Positions 17,418 to 26,837 are shown, counted from the stretch's first letter. The stretch: DNA of 64,000 bases from an uncultured Clostridia bacterium (GCA_948676835.1 CAPOZU010000009.1:1-64000), one strand, 5' to 3'. The notes: generated from the letters alone by a model not told the origin. Numbers and translations are program-made.

Positions 17418-18011
17418 TTATTCAAAATCTTCTATAACAGAATTTATATTTCCTTTTCCATAAACATATATTCCTGTTTTTAAATTACTTATATCTTCTT
17501 GAGTTAAATATTCTTTCATTATATTAGTTGACTTATATAATCTCTCTTCCCCATTTTGCTCTAAGTGATAAATATCCACACTATTATCGGCTAATTTAAT
17601 TACATAATGCTCATTACAGATATTGTTTTCTTTTTTAGATAGAACAACTCCTGCCATACTAAATTCTTCAACTGTCCAAGCAGGATACATATCTTCTATT
17701 TCCTTTTGAGTAAGATTTACTAATTCTTTAGGAAGTTCAGAATAATTAAATTCAAAGTGTCCACATTCATCATAATATTTTTTTATTGCAAAAGTAGAGT
17801 TAAAACTTAGCTTTTCTTCTGAAGAATTTGTTTCTTGCACTTGCTTATTACTATTTATACTATTACTATCTATTGCCACATCTCCATTATTAGCCTTCCA
17901 AATTCTTGCATAAAAAAATCCTATTAAACATGAGAACATAAATATTAAAATACTATAAAATATAATTCTTTTCATAGTAGTATTATGCATTATAAATTGA
18001 TTTCTATTCAA
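17418..18011 (-). CDS. BofC-like membrane-anchored protein
   Basis: A 197-residue protein with one N-terminal membrane helix (about 14-34), a polar Ser/Asn linker and an extracytoplasmic domain. The C-terminal half, with ITQKEIEDMYPAW-like spacing (LTQKEIEDMYPAW), an H-x-V-I-K strand, and a final NSVIEDFE, recalls the C-terminal domain of BofC, the forespore-secreted modulator of SigK processing. The likeness is by eye and moderate. The frame opens at a TTG (18011); ATG codons at 17990 and 17975 are alternatives, and none has a clear Shine-Dalgarno. It converges with clpE. Confidence 0.5.
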   Translation of the reverse strand: MNRNQFIMHNTTMKRIIFYSILIFMFSCLIGFFYARIWKANNGDVAIDSNSINSNKQVQETNSSEEKLSFNSTFAIKKYYDECGHFEFNYSELPKELVNLTQKEIEDMYPAWTVEEFSMAGVVLSKKENNICNEHYVIKLADNSVDIYHLEQNGEERLYKSTNIMKEYLTQEDISNLKTGIYVYGKGNINSVIEDFE

Positions 18012-18029
18012 AAAAATTTCACACCACTA

Positions 18030-18058
18030 TTGTTTTCTTATGTAAACTATGATACAAT
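18030..18058 (+). promoter_or_regulatory. Possible pncB promoter
   Basis: TTGTTT, 17 bases, TACAAT upstream of pncB. A second TATAAT at 18088-18093 lacks a well-placed -35. This stretch has the low G+C of the host, unlike the gene it precedes. Confidence 0.35.
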
Positions 18059-18154
18059 AGATTGGTAACAAAATACTTATTAATGGATATAATATAATTT
18101 TTTGATCCATAATAAGCTAAAACTCACATTCTTAACAACAAGGAGGATTTCCAC

Positions 18155-19360
18155 ATGAAGCCTATTATCACAAGTCTTTTAGAAACCGATATGTACAAGT
18201 TCAGCATGGGTCAGGCGATTTATCACCAGTTTCCCAGCTACAAAACTACCTGGACCTTCAGGTGCCGCAACAAGGACGTAAAGTTCAGCAAAGAGATGGT
18301 TGCTGAAATCAAGCATCAGATTCAGGAATACTGCAAGCTTCGTTTCACAGAGGAAGAACTGGCATATCTTGATAGCATCGAGTGGATTCGTGGATCTTAT
18401 GTTGATTTCCTTCGTCTTTGGCAGCCACGCTATGAGGAGTTCGAAATCACTGAGAATGCTGATTGCGGTATCGCTATCGAAGCTAAGGGAACTTGGCTTA
18501 ACACATCCATGTATGAGATTCCGGTACTCTCTATCGTAAACGAAGTGTACTTCAGGATGAACTACAACTACGAGGAGCTTTTTGCATCCTTTAAGGAAAA
18601 GTTACAGCAGAAGATTCAGTGGCTTATTGATGGCACATACGATATCGGCGTATTCAGCGAGTTCGGCCTTCGCCGTCGTCTTTCTGCCGAGGCTCAGGAT
18701 TTGGCTGTAAAAATGCTTTGCGGAAACAACTCCAAGTATCATGCTTCCAAGTGTGTGGGCACATCCAATGTATACCTTGCCAAGAAATATGGTGTAACCC
18801 CTGTGGGCACCATGGCTCATGAGTGGATTATGTGCGTTGGTCAGGGTGACCATAAGCACAATCCGGCATATTCTAACTGGTATGCAATGGAGGCATGGGT
18901 AAAGGAATACGGCGTACTGAATGGTACAGCCTTGACGGACGCAATCACAACTGATTGTTTCCTTAAAGACTTCCAAAAGACCTATGCCACTCTGTTCAGC
19001 GGCGTCCGCCACGACAGCGGTGATCCCTATGAGTGGGGCGAAAAGATGATTGCTCACTACAAGAGCTTAAACATCGATGCAACAACAAAAACCTTGCTGT
19101 TCAGCGACAGTCTTGACTTTGAAAGAGCACATAATCTCAATGCGCACTTTGCCGGTCGTGCAAAGGTTGCATTTGGTATCGGCACGTATTTGTCCAATGA
19201 TACAATGGTGCCTGCTCTTAACATTGTCATGAAAACCACTGCCTGCAATGGGCAAGATGTTGCCAAAATTTCTGACACCCCTGGTAAGGGTATGTGTAAG
19301 AATCCGGCATATGTTGACTATCTGCAGAGGAGTATCGATTGGCGCATGACACACGAGTAA
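18155..19360 (+). CDS. pncB: Nicotinate phosphoribosyltransferase
   Basis: A 401-residue enzyme that joins nicotinate and PRPP, with ATP, to form nicotinate mononucleotide in NAD salvage. Family motifs visible: LLETDMYKFSMGQ at the N-terminus, GTSNVYLAKKYGVTPVGTMAHEW with the His that is phosphorylated (about residue 226), and FSGVRHDSGDPYEWGEK (about 284), then FSDSLDF. AAGGAGG lies eight bases upstream of the ATG. The gene is near 47% G+C and uses codons such as CTT, GGC and AAG, in sharp contrast to all neighbours, so it was probably acquired recently, perhaps to use external nicotinate. It has its own terminator. Confidence 0.93.
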   Translation: MKPIITSLLETDMYKFSMGQAIYHQFPSYKTTWTFRCRNKDVKFSKEMVAEIKHQIQEYCKLRFTEEELAYLDSIEWIRGSYVDFLRLWQPRYEEFEITENADCGIAIEAKGTWLNTSMYEIPVLSIVNEVYFRMNYNYEELFASFKEKLQQKIQWLIDGTYDIGVFSEFGLRRRLSAEAQDLAVKMLCGNNSKYHASKCVGTSNVYLAKKYGVTPVGTMAHEWIMCVGQGDHKHNPAYSNWYAMEAWVKEYGVLNGTALTDAITTDCFLKDFQKTYATLFSGVRHDSGDPYEWGEKMIAHYKSLNIDATTKTLLFSDSLDFERAHNLNAHFAGRAKVAFGIGTYLSNDTMVPALNIVMKTTACNGQDVAKISDTPGKGMCKNPAYVDYLQRSIDWRMTHE

Positions 19361-19398
19361 TCAAGCTAAGAACCAGAATTAAATAAGTTTTAGCACTA

Positions 19399-19436
19399 CT
19401 GGCGAGGCTCTTTAAATAGAGCTTCGCCAGTTTTCA
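19399..19436 (+). terminator. Terminator of pncB
   Basis: A 12-bp stem with one G-T pair, CTGGCGAGGCTC (19399-19410) / GAGCTTCGCCAG (19419-19430), followed by TTTTCATTTT. Its G+C-rich stem matches the pncB insert. Confidence 0.85.
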
Positions 19437-21653
19437 TTTTATATGTTTTTTTATATTGATTTTTCCTTTTCTATTTACAATAATAGATATCTCTCCATTT
19501 TGGTCTGTTCTATATGTTTTTATATCTCTTTTTTCAAGCCTTTCTAAAACCTTATCATTAGGGTGTCCAAAACTATTTTTCATTCCTACTCCTATTAAAG
19601 CAATCTTTGGATTTACACAATTTAAAAACTCTTCTGTTGATGAAGTTTTTGAACCATGATGCGCAATTTTTATTATTGTAGATTTTAATTCAGATAAAAC
19701 TAATTCTTTTTCTGCAATTTCTTCTATATCACCTGTAAATAATATTGAAAAATTATTGTATTTTATTTTAAAAACTAAAGAGTTATTATTTAATGTATTC
19801 TCAAGAATTAAATTGTTTTTATCTGGCCAGAGAACTTCTAATTCAACACTTTTATCTAATTTTTTCAAATCCCCTCTTTGTATAGTCTCAATTTTAATAT
19901 TTTTGTTATTAGCTACTTCCATCAATTTTTCTAACTGATTTGAAATTTTAGGTTGAATTCCAATTAAAACATTCTCTACATTCATATTTTCTAAAACATA
20001 TATTAAACCACCAATATGGTCGCTATCTGCATGTGATGCAATCATATAATCTATTCTTTTTATTCCTCTATCTAACAAATATGGAAATACCACTTTTTCT
20101 CCATAATCATATTTATCTGAATTCCCTTCCCCTCCATCAATTAAAATTCTTTTCCCATATGGAGTTATTATAAGTGTGCAATCTCCTTGCCCCACATCAA
20201 CAAAGTAAATTTTTAAATTAAAATCTATTTTACAAACTTGTATAATTAAACATAAAATTATGCTTATTATTATTACTTTTTTTAATAATTTATTATTATA
20301 AATCTTTAACCTTAATAACTGTAAATAGTTATATCTTTTATATAAAAAAATTCTTAAAATATGAAATTTATGATTTCTAAAGTAAACTATAAAACTAAAT
20401 AGCATAACATAATAAAGGATAATTAAATAAAATCTTGGGGTGGCTACAAAAATTTTTGATAATGGAAATCTGCCTACTATATTAGCTGTTTTTAAAATAA
20501 TATAAATCATAGACTTTTCTAAATATGACATAAACTTTGAAATTGGAAAGAATATAAATGAAATAAATATACTTATATATCCAATTGCTAATATCTGGCT
20601 AATAAAAATTGATGTGATAATATTGGATATAAAAAATGTTAGAGAAAAAGAATTAAATACATATATCATTATAGGAAATATAAAAACTTGTGCAGATAAA
20701 CTCAAAACAAAACCTTTATAACTTTTTTTCTTAAATATTACTCTATCAAAAAAATCATAAGTTAATACAATTCCGATCGTTCCCGCATATGACAGCCACA
20801 TTCCTACACTAAATATATTGTATGGATTAATTATTATAATAAAAATGAATGATAAAATTAAACTAATATAAAAATTATTATTTTTATAAAATAATGAACA
20901 CAAAATTATAAAAATATGCATAATACATGCTCTCATACAAGATACTGAATTTCCTGTTAAATTTAGAAATAAAATTAAAAAACATAGTAATAAAGTATTT
21001 CTTATTTTTTTACTAATAATAATTTTTTCTAGCATAAAATTAATTCCTACTAAAACAAATGATACATGTAAACCAGAAATAGCTAAAATATGTGATATGT
21101 TTGCACTTTTAAAATCTTGTATTATATCTTCTGATAACTCACTTTTATTTCCTATTAGTAAACTTTTTAAAAAAGCACTATAATCATCTTCATATATATT
21201 ATCTATTTTTCTTTCAAAACAATCTCTTATTTTAAACGAAAAATAATTATAATCTTTTACATGTGATTCTTTATTAATTTCATCTGCATATACAATTCCA
21301 TAAATTTTATTCTGTTTTAAATAATTTCTATAATTAAATCCTTTATAATTTCTACTTACCTCACCTTTTTGAAAACTTCCATGAACTAAGATTATATCTC
21401 CTGGAATTAATTCTTTATCCTTTTTTACATATAAAATCAATTTGGTATTTTTACTGTTTTTTATGGATTTATTTTCTATTACTTTTACTACATACTTATT
21501 ATAATAACCTTTTTCATCTTTTTCGTTTATTATCTTACAATAAAAAGACATTTCTATTTCTTCTGGATAAATTTTTTCAAAAGATAAAATAAGAGCTATG
21601 TCATAATAACATAGCCCCATTATTAATAATATAATTAACACTTTTATTTTCAA
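19434..21653 (-). CDS. comEC: ComEC/Rec2 DNA-uptake channel with metallo-beta-lactamase domain
   Basis: About 739 residues. The N-terminus has two membrane helices around an OB-like DUF4131 region (about 25-145), followed by the polytopic competence domain (about 165-430, with ISGLHVSFVL), and a C-terminal metallo-beta-lactamase domain (about 475-735) with GQGDCTLI, SHADSDHIGG, LFTGDIE and IAHHGSKTSS. In competent bacteria ComEC moves single-stranded DNA across the membrane. The frame is open from 21668, but GGAGG lies inside that extension, placing the likely start at the TTG at 21653. It is last in the aspS-NlpC-comEC run. The metal ligands look intact, suggesting an active nuclease-like domain. 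Confidence 0.92.
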   Translation of the reverse strand: MKIKVLIILLIMGLCYYDIALILSFEKIYPEEIEMSFYCKIINEKDEKGYYNKYVVKVIENKSIKNSKNTKLILYVKKDKELIPGDIILVHGSFQKGEVSRNYKGFNYRNYLKQNKIYGIVYADEINKESHVKDYNYFSFKIRDCFERKIDNIYEDDYSAFLKSLLIGNKSELSEDIIQDFKSANISHILAISGLHVSFVLVGINFMLEKIIISKKIRNTLLLCFLILFLNLTGNSVSCMRACIMHIFIILCSLFYKNNNFYISLILSFIFIIIINPYNIFSVGMWLSYAGTIGIVLTYDFFDRVIFKKKSYKGFVLSLSAQVFIFPIMIYVFNSFSLTFFISNIITSIFISQILAIGYISIFISFIFFPISKFMSYLEKSMIYIILKTANIVGRFPLSKIFVATPRFYLIILYYVMLFSFIVYFRNHKFHILRIFLYKRYNYLQLLRLKIYNNKLLKKVIIISIILCLIIQVCKIDFNLKIYFVDVGQGDCTLIITPYGKRILIDGGEGNSDKYDYGEKVVFPYLLDRGIKRIDYMIASHADSDHIGGLIYVLENMNVENVLIGIQPKISNQLEKLMEVANNKNIKIETIQRGDLKKLDKSVELEVLWPDKNNLILENTLNNNSLVFKIKYNNFSILFTGDIEEIAEKELVLSELKSTIIKIAHHGSKTSSTEEFLNCVNPKIALIGVGMKNSFGHPNDKVLERLEKRDIKTYRTDQNGEISIIVNRKGKINIKKHIK

Positions 21654-21686
21654 ATAGCTAACCTCCAATCGTTAGCCCCCAAGCAA

Positions 21687-23123
21687 TTATTCTAAAACTC
21701 TTTTGGCAGAAACAAATCTTTCATTATAATAAGAATTTGTATTTAAATTATCTGTAACAACTCCTCTTGACGGATTTGCTGCATGTATAAATTCTCCATT
21801 TCCAAGGTATACTCCTGTATGACCTATACTTGTTTTACTTTCATTGTAAAATAATATTAAATCACCAACTTGTAAGTTTTCTCTAGCAACATCTGCCCCA
21901 ACACTTGTTTGAGATGCAGCTGTACTTCCTAAACTATATCCAAAATTAGAATATACATATCTTGTAAATCCTGAACAATCAAATCCAGATTCTGGTGTTT
22001 TTCCACCAAGAACATAAGAATATCCTAAATATTGTTTTGCATATTCTGCTACTTGAGTTCCATTATTGCTACTAGCAAAACTATTGTTTAAAGCTGCATT
22101 TGCTTCCCCACTTACAGTTGTTGTATCTTGCTCTAATTGTTCTCTAGATTCTGATAAATTCCTTGAACTTACATCATCTTTTTGTATTGTAATTAACCTC
22201 TTATTTACATACCCAGAAGCTTTTGAGCTAGTTATTTTATACCACTCTCCATCTTCTGCAACAATTGTTACTTTATCATCATAATCTAAAAATTCTATTA
22301 CTTTTGCAGAAGTACTTGCAGATTCTCTTACTTTTGCTGTTTCAACATTTATTTTTCCTGTTTTATTTGCTACTGTTTCATTTGATGTTGTATTTGTTTG
22401 AGTTTTATTTGTATCAGATGTATTAGTTGTTTTTGTTGTATTTGTTTTATTTTCAGAAACTGTATTTGAAACTTCATTTTGAGTTCTTTCATTTGTAAAA
22501 TCTGAGCTGTTAACAGTTTCTGGATTTGATACAACAACTTTTGATCTTGGTATCCATCCTGTAACAACACCATCAGTAACTTGAATCCAATTTCCTATCT
22601 CTTCTAATATGGTTAATTGTTTTGACGCATCAAATTGTGCTATTACTGTTGAAATAATACTTGGCAAATTCCTTAATGTTGATGTTGAATTAGTTGTTAC
22701 CTTTGAAGAATCCTCTGTATTTTGTGAAACTGATGTGTTGGTATTATTTTCATTTGCTTGATTTTTAACTGCAGTATTTGTTTGATTATTTGAATTTGTA
22801 TTTGTTTCATTTTTTGAAGTTTGAGTATTAGTTGTATTTGTTTTTACTGATGTATTATTCTTTTTATTTGATACAGTTAAGTACTCTTTTTTTACATATC
22901 CTGTATTTCCTTCATATTTAACTTTATACCATTCTCCTGCTTCTCCAATAATTTCAACTTCGTCATCTTCATAAATATTTGTTATTATATCTGAATCTGT
23001 ATTATTTTCTTTTCTAAGTCTTGTAGCACTTACATTAACTTTACCTGTATCTGCAAAAGAAGTTCCTATTAATAAAATACTCACTAAAGAAAATATAAAA
23101 AATATTTTTTTAATAAATTTCAT
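21687..23123 (-). CDS. Secreted NlpC/P60 endopeptidase with three SH3 domains
   Basis: A 478-residue secreted cell-wall peptidase. Signal peptide (1-25, FIFSLVSILLIGTSFA); bacterial SH3 domains at about 28-85, 140-200 and 255-315, joined by long Asn/Thr/Ser linkers; then an NlpC/P60 domain (about 355-478). Its catalytic Cys is in GFDCSGF (about 379) and the His residues are in GHTGVYLG (about 434) and FIHAANP. These enzymes cut the peptide stems of peptidoglycan. The gene sits 14 bp after aspS and 33 bp before comEC, with AAAGGAA upstream. Confidence 0.9.
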   Translation of the reverse strand: MKFIKKIFFIFSLVSILLIGTSFADTGKVNVSATRLRKENNTDSDIITNIYEDDEVEIIGEAGEWYKVKYEGNTGYVKKEYLTVSNKKNNTSVKTNTTNTQTSKNETNTNSNNQTNTAVKNQANENNTNTSVSQNTEDSSKVTTNSTSTLRNLPSIISTVIAQFDASKQLTILEEIGNWIQVTDGVVTGWIPRSKVVVSNPETVNSSDFTNERTQNEVSNTVSENKTNTTKTTNTSDTNKTQTNTTSNETVANKTGKINVETAKVRESASTSAKVIEFLDYDDKVTIVAEDGEWYKITSSKASGYVNKRLITIQKDDVSSRNLSESREQLEQDTTTVSGEANAALNNSFASSNNGTQVAEYAKQYLGYSYVLGGKTPESGFDCSGFTRYVYSNFGYSLGSTAASQTSVGADVARENLQVGDLILFYNESKTSIGHTGVYLGNGEFIHAANPSRGVVTDNLNTNSYYNERFVSAKRVLE

Positions 23124-23137
23124 AAAACTACATTCCT

Positions 23138-24901
23138 TTATTCTTCAATATTTTTTAAGTCTAACTTTATATGTACCTCTTCTAATTGTTTATCAAAAAC
23201 TTTAGAAGGTGCATTCATTAGTAAATCTCTTGCTTTCTTGTTCTTTGGAAATGCTATAACTTCTCTAATATTATCTTCTTTTGCAAGAAGCATAACTATT
23301 CTATCTATTCCAGGTGCAGCTCCTGCATGTGGTGGAGTTCCATAGCTGAATGCATTAAACAATGCGCCAAATCTTCCTTTTACATCTTCTACTGTATAAC
23401 CCGCAATTTCAAATGCTTTTATCATAATATCTTGATCATGATTTCTTACAGCTCCTGATAAAATTTCATATCCATTACATACAGCATCATATTGATATGC
23501 ATATATATCTAATGGATCTTTATTTTCTAATGCTTCTAATCCGCCTTGTGGCATTGAAAATGGATTGTGATTAAAATCTATTGTTCCTTCATCTGATAAT
23601 TCATACATAGGAAAATCTACTATAAAACAGAATTTATAAACATTTTTTTCTAATAAATCCAATTCATTTCCTAATTTTATTCTAACAGCACCCGCAATTT
23701 TTACTGCTTTATTATATTCATCTGCTACAAAATATATTGCACTTCCTGGCTTAATATTCATTCTTTCAAAGATTTTTTCTTTTCTTTCATCATCTATAAA
23801 TTTGCTGATTCCACCATTTAGATTTCCTTCACTATCTACTTTAACCCAAGCTAATCCTTTGGCTTCTAGTTCATCAACAGCATATGCAGACATATTATCA
23901 AAGAACTTTCTTGGTTTGTCTTCCATATTTTCAGTAACTAAAGCTTTAACTGTTTTATCTTTAAAAGCGTTAAATTCTGTTCCTTTAAAAATATCTGTTA
24001 AATCTGTAATTACTAAAGGATTTCTTAAATCAGGTTTATCTGAACCATACTTTTCCATAGCTTCTTTAAATGGAATTCTTATAAATGGTCCTTCATCTAC
24101 TTTCCAGTCTGTATTTGCTTTAAATACTTTTGGTAAAACTGTTTCAATAACATCAAATACATCTTCTTGAGTAGCAAAACTCATCTCGAAATCTAATTGA
24201 TAGAATTCTCCTGGTGAACGGTCTGCTCTAGGATCTTCATCTCTAAAGCATGGTGCTATTTGGTAATATTTATCAAATCCAGAAACCATCAATAATTGTT
24301 TAAATTGTTGTGGTGCTTGTGGAAGCGCATAAAATTCTCCTGGATGCAATCTACTTGGTACAAGAAAATCTCTAGCCCCTTCTGGTGATGAATTGGCAAG
24401 AATTGGTGTTTGAATTTCTGTAAATCCTAGCTCATCCATAGCTGTTCTAAAATCTTTTAGTATTTTAGAACGTAATAATATATTTTTATGTATATTATCA
24501 TTTCTTAAATCTAAAAATCTATATTCTAATCTTAAATCTTCTCTAACATTTTGACCTTCAACATTTATTTCGAATGGTAAAGAATTTCTACATTTTCCAA
24601 GTACTGTAATTTCTTTTGCAACAACTTCTATATCTCCTGTAGGAATCTTATCATTTTTACTAGTTCTTTCTACAACTGTACCTGTTACTGTTATTGTACA
24701 TTCTTTTGTTATGTCTTTCATATCGCAATTTATTTCTTCTGAAACAACAACTTGTGTAATTCCTTTTTCGTCTCTTAAGTCTATAAAAGCCATCTTTCCT
24801 AGATTTCTTATTGTTTGTACGAATCCAGCAAGTCTTACCTCTTTGTTTACTTCTGAAATTCGTAACTCACCACAATTGTGAGTTTTATATTTGTTAACCA
24901 T
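23138..24901 (-). CDS. aspS: Aspartyl-tRNA synthetase
   Basis: A 587-residue bacterial-type class II synthetase that charges tRNA-Asp. An N-terminal OB anticodon-binding domain (about 1-105) is followed by motif 2 (FRDEDPRADRSPGEFYQLDFEM region, about residue 215), an inserted GAD domain (about 285-410) and motif 3 (GAAPGIDRIVML, about 537). The frame extends to 24937, but GAGGGG followed by six bases favours the ATG at 24901. It heads an operon with the NlpC/P60 gene and comEC. No T-box is visible in the short leader. Confidence 0.95.
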   Translation of the reverse strand: MVNKYKTHNCGELRISEVNKEVRLAGFVQTIRNLGKMAFIDLRDEKGITQVVVSEEINCDMKDITKECTITVTGTVVERTSKNDKIPTGDIEVVAKEITVLGKCRNSLPFEINVEGQNVREDLRLEYRFLDLRNDNIHKNILLRSKILKDFRTAMDELGFTEIQTPILANSSPEGARDFLVPSRLHPGEFYALPQAPQQFKQLLMVSGFDKYYQIAPCFRDEDPRADRSPGEFYQLDFEMSFATQEDVFDVIETVLPKVFKANTDWKVDEGPFIRIPFKEAMEKYGSDKPDLRNPLVITDLTDIFKGTEFNAFKDKTVKALVTENMEDKPRKFFDNMSAYAVDELEAKGLAWVKVDSEGNLNGGISKFIDDERKEKIFERMNIKPGSAIYFVADEYNKAVKIAGAVRIKLGNELDLLEKNVYKFCFIVDFPMYELSDEGTIDFNHNPFSMPQGGLEALENKDPLDIYAYQYDAVCNGYEILSGAVRNHDQDIMIKAFEIAGYTVEDVKGRFGALFNAFSYGTPPHAGAAPGIDRIVMLLAKEDNIREVIAFPKNKKARDLLMNAPSKVFDKQLEEVHIKLDLKNIEE

Positions 24902-24935
24902 AGTTATCCCCTCTTTTATCTCAAAATGTGGATAC

Positions 24936-24963
24936 ATTATACATTATTTGCTATTTTTTTTCA
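24936..24963 (-). promoter_or_regulatory. Promoter of the aspS operon
   Basis: Minus strand: TTGAAA (24958-24963), 16 bases, TATAAT (24936-24941), about 35 bases before the preferred aspS start. Confidence 0.6.
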
Positions 24964-25000
24964 ATATGTTCTGTGCTATAAAATAATAAATTTATCTTTG

Positions 25001-25029
25001 TTGATTTTTTATGTAAATTATGTTAAAAT
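25001..25029 (+). promoter_or_regulatory. Promoter of the twin radical SAM genes
   Basis: TTGATT (25001-25006), 17 bases, TAAAAT (25024-25029), leaving a leader of about 110 bases before the first radical SAM gene. It is divergent from the aspS promoter. Confidence 0.55.
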
Positions 25030-25053
25030 GTAACACATTATTAGTATAAAAAT

Positions 25054-25122
25054 ATGAAACCTGAAAAAAATTTTTTAAAGGAGGCGAAATTACAAAACTT
25101 ACAAACAAACTGTAACTATTAA
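25054..25122 (+). other. Leader with orphan Shine-Dalgarno and 22-codon frame
   Basis: A strong AAAGGAGG (25077-25084) has no ATG, GTG or TTG at a usable distance; only an ATT at 25089 opens eight codons. A 22-codon frame (25054-25122, ending TNCNY) overlaps it but lacks a ribosome site. The element AAACAAACTG occurs twice (around 25104 and 25127), the second copy just before the GGAGG of the next gene. It may be a decayed gene, a leader peptide or a regulatory stretch. I do not claim a protein. Confidence 0.25.
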
Positions 25123-25146
25123 CACTAAACAAACTGGAGGATTATA

Positions 25147-26022
25147 ATGATTAACGAATTATTAGTTAGGGTTACTTATCGGTGCAACAGGAGATGCAAG
25201 TTTTGTTTTAATTACGTTTTTGACGACAAAGTTAAATATGACTCAAACGAAGCAATGGACATTGAAAAATTAATTGAATTTATCAAAAAACATGGTATCA
25301 AAAAAGTCCATTTAAGTGGTGGCGAACCTACAATGTATAAAAATATTTCTGATTTAGTTACAAGACTTTCAGAAGTAAGTAAGGTTTCGTACTTCACAAA
25401 TGGTATGCTTTTTGACAGATTCTCTACAGATGAAATTTCCACAATGGGAATTATGAGAATTAAAGTTTCTCTCTACAATGAGGAAATTCTTGGAGATGAT
25501 TCCCACTTTTTGGAAATGTGCAGCAAAATTATGGAAATTAAGAAAAAGAATCCTGCTATTAAATTCAAAGCATCTTTTATGATTGATACTGATTTCTTTA
25601 AAGTAATTGCTTCTAAAAATTATAAAATTGCTTTGGAAGTTTTTGACAACATTAAGTGGCAACCATTAACTGTTGGAGAAAATCATTTCTTGTATCCCAC
25701 CACTGTTGAAGGTATGGATGAAAATTTGAGAAATGAAATCTTCAAAGTCATCAATACTTTTCCTGATAATAAAGTAGATGCATATGATGAAGTGCTCGCA
25801 GGAAAACTGGCTAAAGCCTGTTATATGGGTAAAAATTATCTTACCATTAATCCTGATATGACAATCAGTTTGTGCCCTCATCTTAACGAAAAGGCACTTA
25901 CTATTGACGAATACGAGGAACTTGCAGCAAATTGTGATTCTTTCTTTCCCAATCCTTGCTGTAGAACTATGCGTTGTATTTCGCTTCAGGCATTTCTGGA
26001 GAAGAAATATGGAGGGAAATAA
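25147..26022 (+). CDS. Radical SAM enzyme of unknown function (first of pair)
   Basis: A 291-residue radical SAM protein. The cluster motif CNRRCKFC is at residues about 13-20, followed by HLSGGEP for SAM contact (about 57). The C-terminal part has CYMGKNY, ISLCPH and NPCCRTMRC, so at least one further cluster of the SPASM type is likely. I cannot assign a substrate. GGAGG lies seven bases before the ATG. The following radical SAM gene starts two bases after this stop, so the two are cotranslated and probably act in one pathway. G+C is a little above the neighbours, which hints at transfer. Confidence 0.8.
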   Translation: MINELLVRVTYRCNRRCKFCFNYVFDDKVKYDSNEAMDIEKLIEFIKKHGIKKVHLSGGEPTMYKNISDLVTRLSEVSKVSYFTNGMLFDRFSTDEISTMGIMRIKVSLYNEEILGDDSHFLEMCSKIMEIKKKNPAIKFKASFMIDTDFFKVIASKNYKIALEVFDNIKWQPLTVGENHFLYPTTVEGMDENLRNEIFKVINTFPDNKVDAYDEVLAGKLAKACYMGKNYLTINPDMTISLCPHLNEKALTIDEYEELAANCDSFFPNPCCRTMRCISLQAFLEKKYGGK

Positions 26023-26024
26023 CC

Positions 26025-26837
26025 ATGCTGGTCTATATTATTCCATATGAAGGAGAGTTGTTTAAGGAAACACGACAGGCATACTTTTTGAAAGCTTTTG
26101 GTGAAGAAGTAAAAGAAATGCGGATAATTCCTTTTGGAAAGTGTAATTATTCCTGTCCTTATTGCAAGAGAAATGGCTATAATAAGCATTCGTGCATTAT
26201 AGATGGTAGTATTGCTGTAAATGAACCAGTAGTTTTTAATGCAGTTTCAGATGCAATAGATAAAGGACAAATTGTTAGACTTTCGGGTGGAGATCCATGC
26301 ACTTATCCATCTCTTTCTATCAAATTACTCAAATTTGTAAAAAGGCGTAATGGAATTGGAAGTATGGCTCATAATGGTTCCAGCCCTACTCTAATTAAAC
26401 ATTTAGTTGATAATCATTTATTGGATTCTCTATCTGTTGATTTGAAAGCTGAAACACCAGAAAAGCTTGCAAAAATTGCTGGAATATCTTCTAGCCAATC
26501 AATTATTATGTGGAATAAAACAATTCAAACTCTTAGAGTATTAAAATATGCAACAGATGTTAAAGTTGACATCAGAACTTGTGTATTTAATGATACCAAT
26601 TTCGAGGAATTGTTAAAAATTGGAGAAATAATCCAAAAAAATAGCAATGAAAATGTTTTTTGGACATTGCGTAAGTATAGCATTGTTGACAATTTTTCTA
26701 CTGAAACCAAAGATACTGAAAGTATGAAAAAGCTCGCTCAACTGCTATCTTCCCAATTACCCAACTTAAGAATTGGAATAAGAGTAAAGTGGGATAATGG
26801 TGCTTTTTTCTATTATATGAATGGAAAAGAGTGCTAA
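26025..26837 (+). CDS. Radical SAM enzyme of unknown function (second of pair)
   Basis: A 270-residue radical SAM protein. About 36 residues precede the cluster motif CNYSCPYC; LSGGDPCTYP supplies the SAM-binding glycine strand. No C-terminal Cys cluster is seen, so it differs from its partner. The general look recalls compact activating or QueE-like radical SAM enzymes, but I cannot place it. The frame is open from 25974 within the previous gene, but GGAGGG at 26011-26016 and the ATG at 26025 give the natural start. It ends before a strong terminator. Confidence 0.78.
   Translation: MLVYIIPYEGELFKETRQAYFLKAFGEEVKEMRIIPFGKCNYSCPYCKRNGYNKHSCIIDGSIAVNEPVVFNAVSDAIDKGQIVRLSGGDPCTYPSLSIKLLKFVKRRNGIGSMAHNGSSPTLIKHLVDNHLLDSLSVDLKAETPEKLAKIAGISSSQSIIMWNKTIQTLRVLKYATDVKVDIRTCVFNDTNFEELLKIGEIIQKNSNENVFWTLRKYSIVDNFSTETKDTESMKKLAQLLSSQLPNLRIGIRVKWDNGAFFYYMNGKEC

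Noticed and set aside
18300..19354. Several antisense or out-of-frame open frames across pncB
   Set aside because: The higher G+C of pncB opens chance frames; the PncB motifs account for the sequence.
24902..25000. T-box or riboswitch before aspS
   Set aside because: The leader is too short and has no T-box sequence or specifier-like hairpin.
25054..25122. 22-codon frame before the radical SAM pair as a RiPP precursor
   Set aside because: No ribosome site before its ATG, only one Cys, and no leader-core pattern; kept only as a leader observation.
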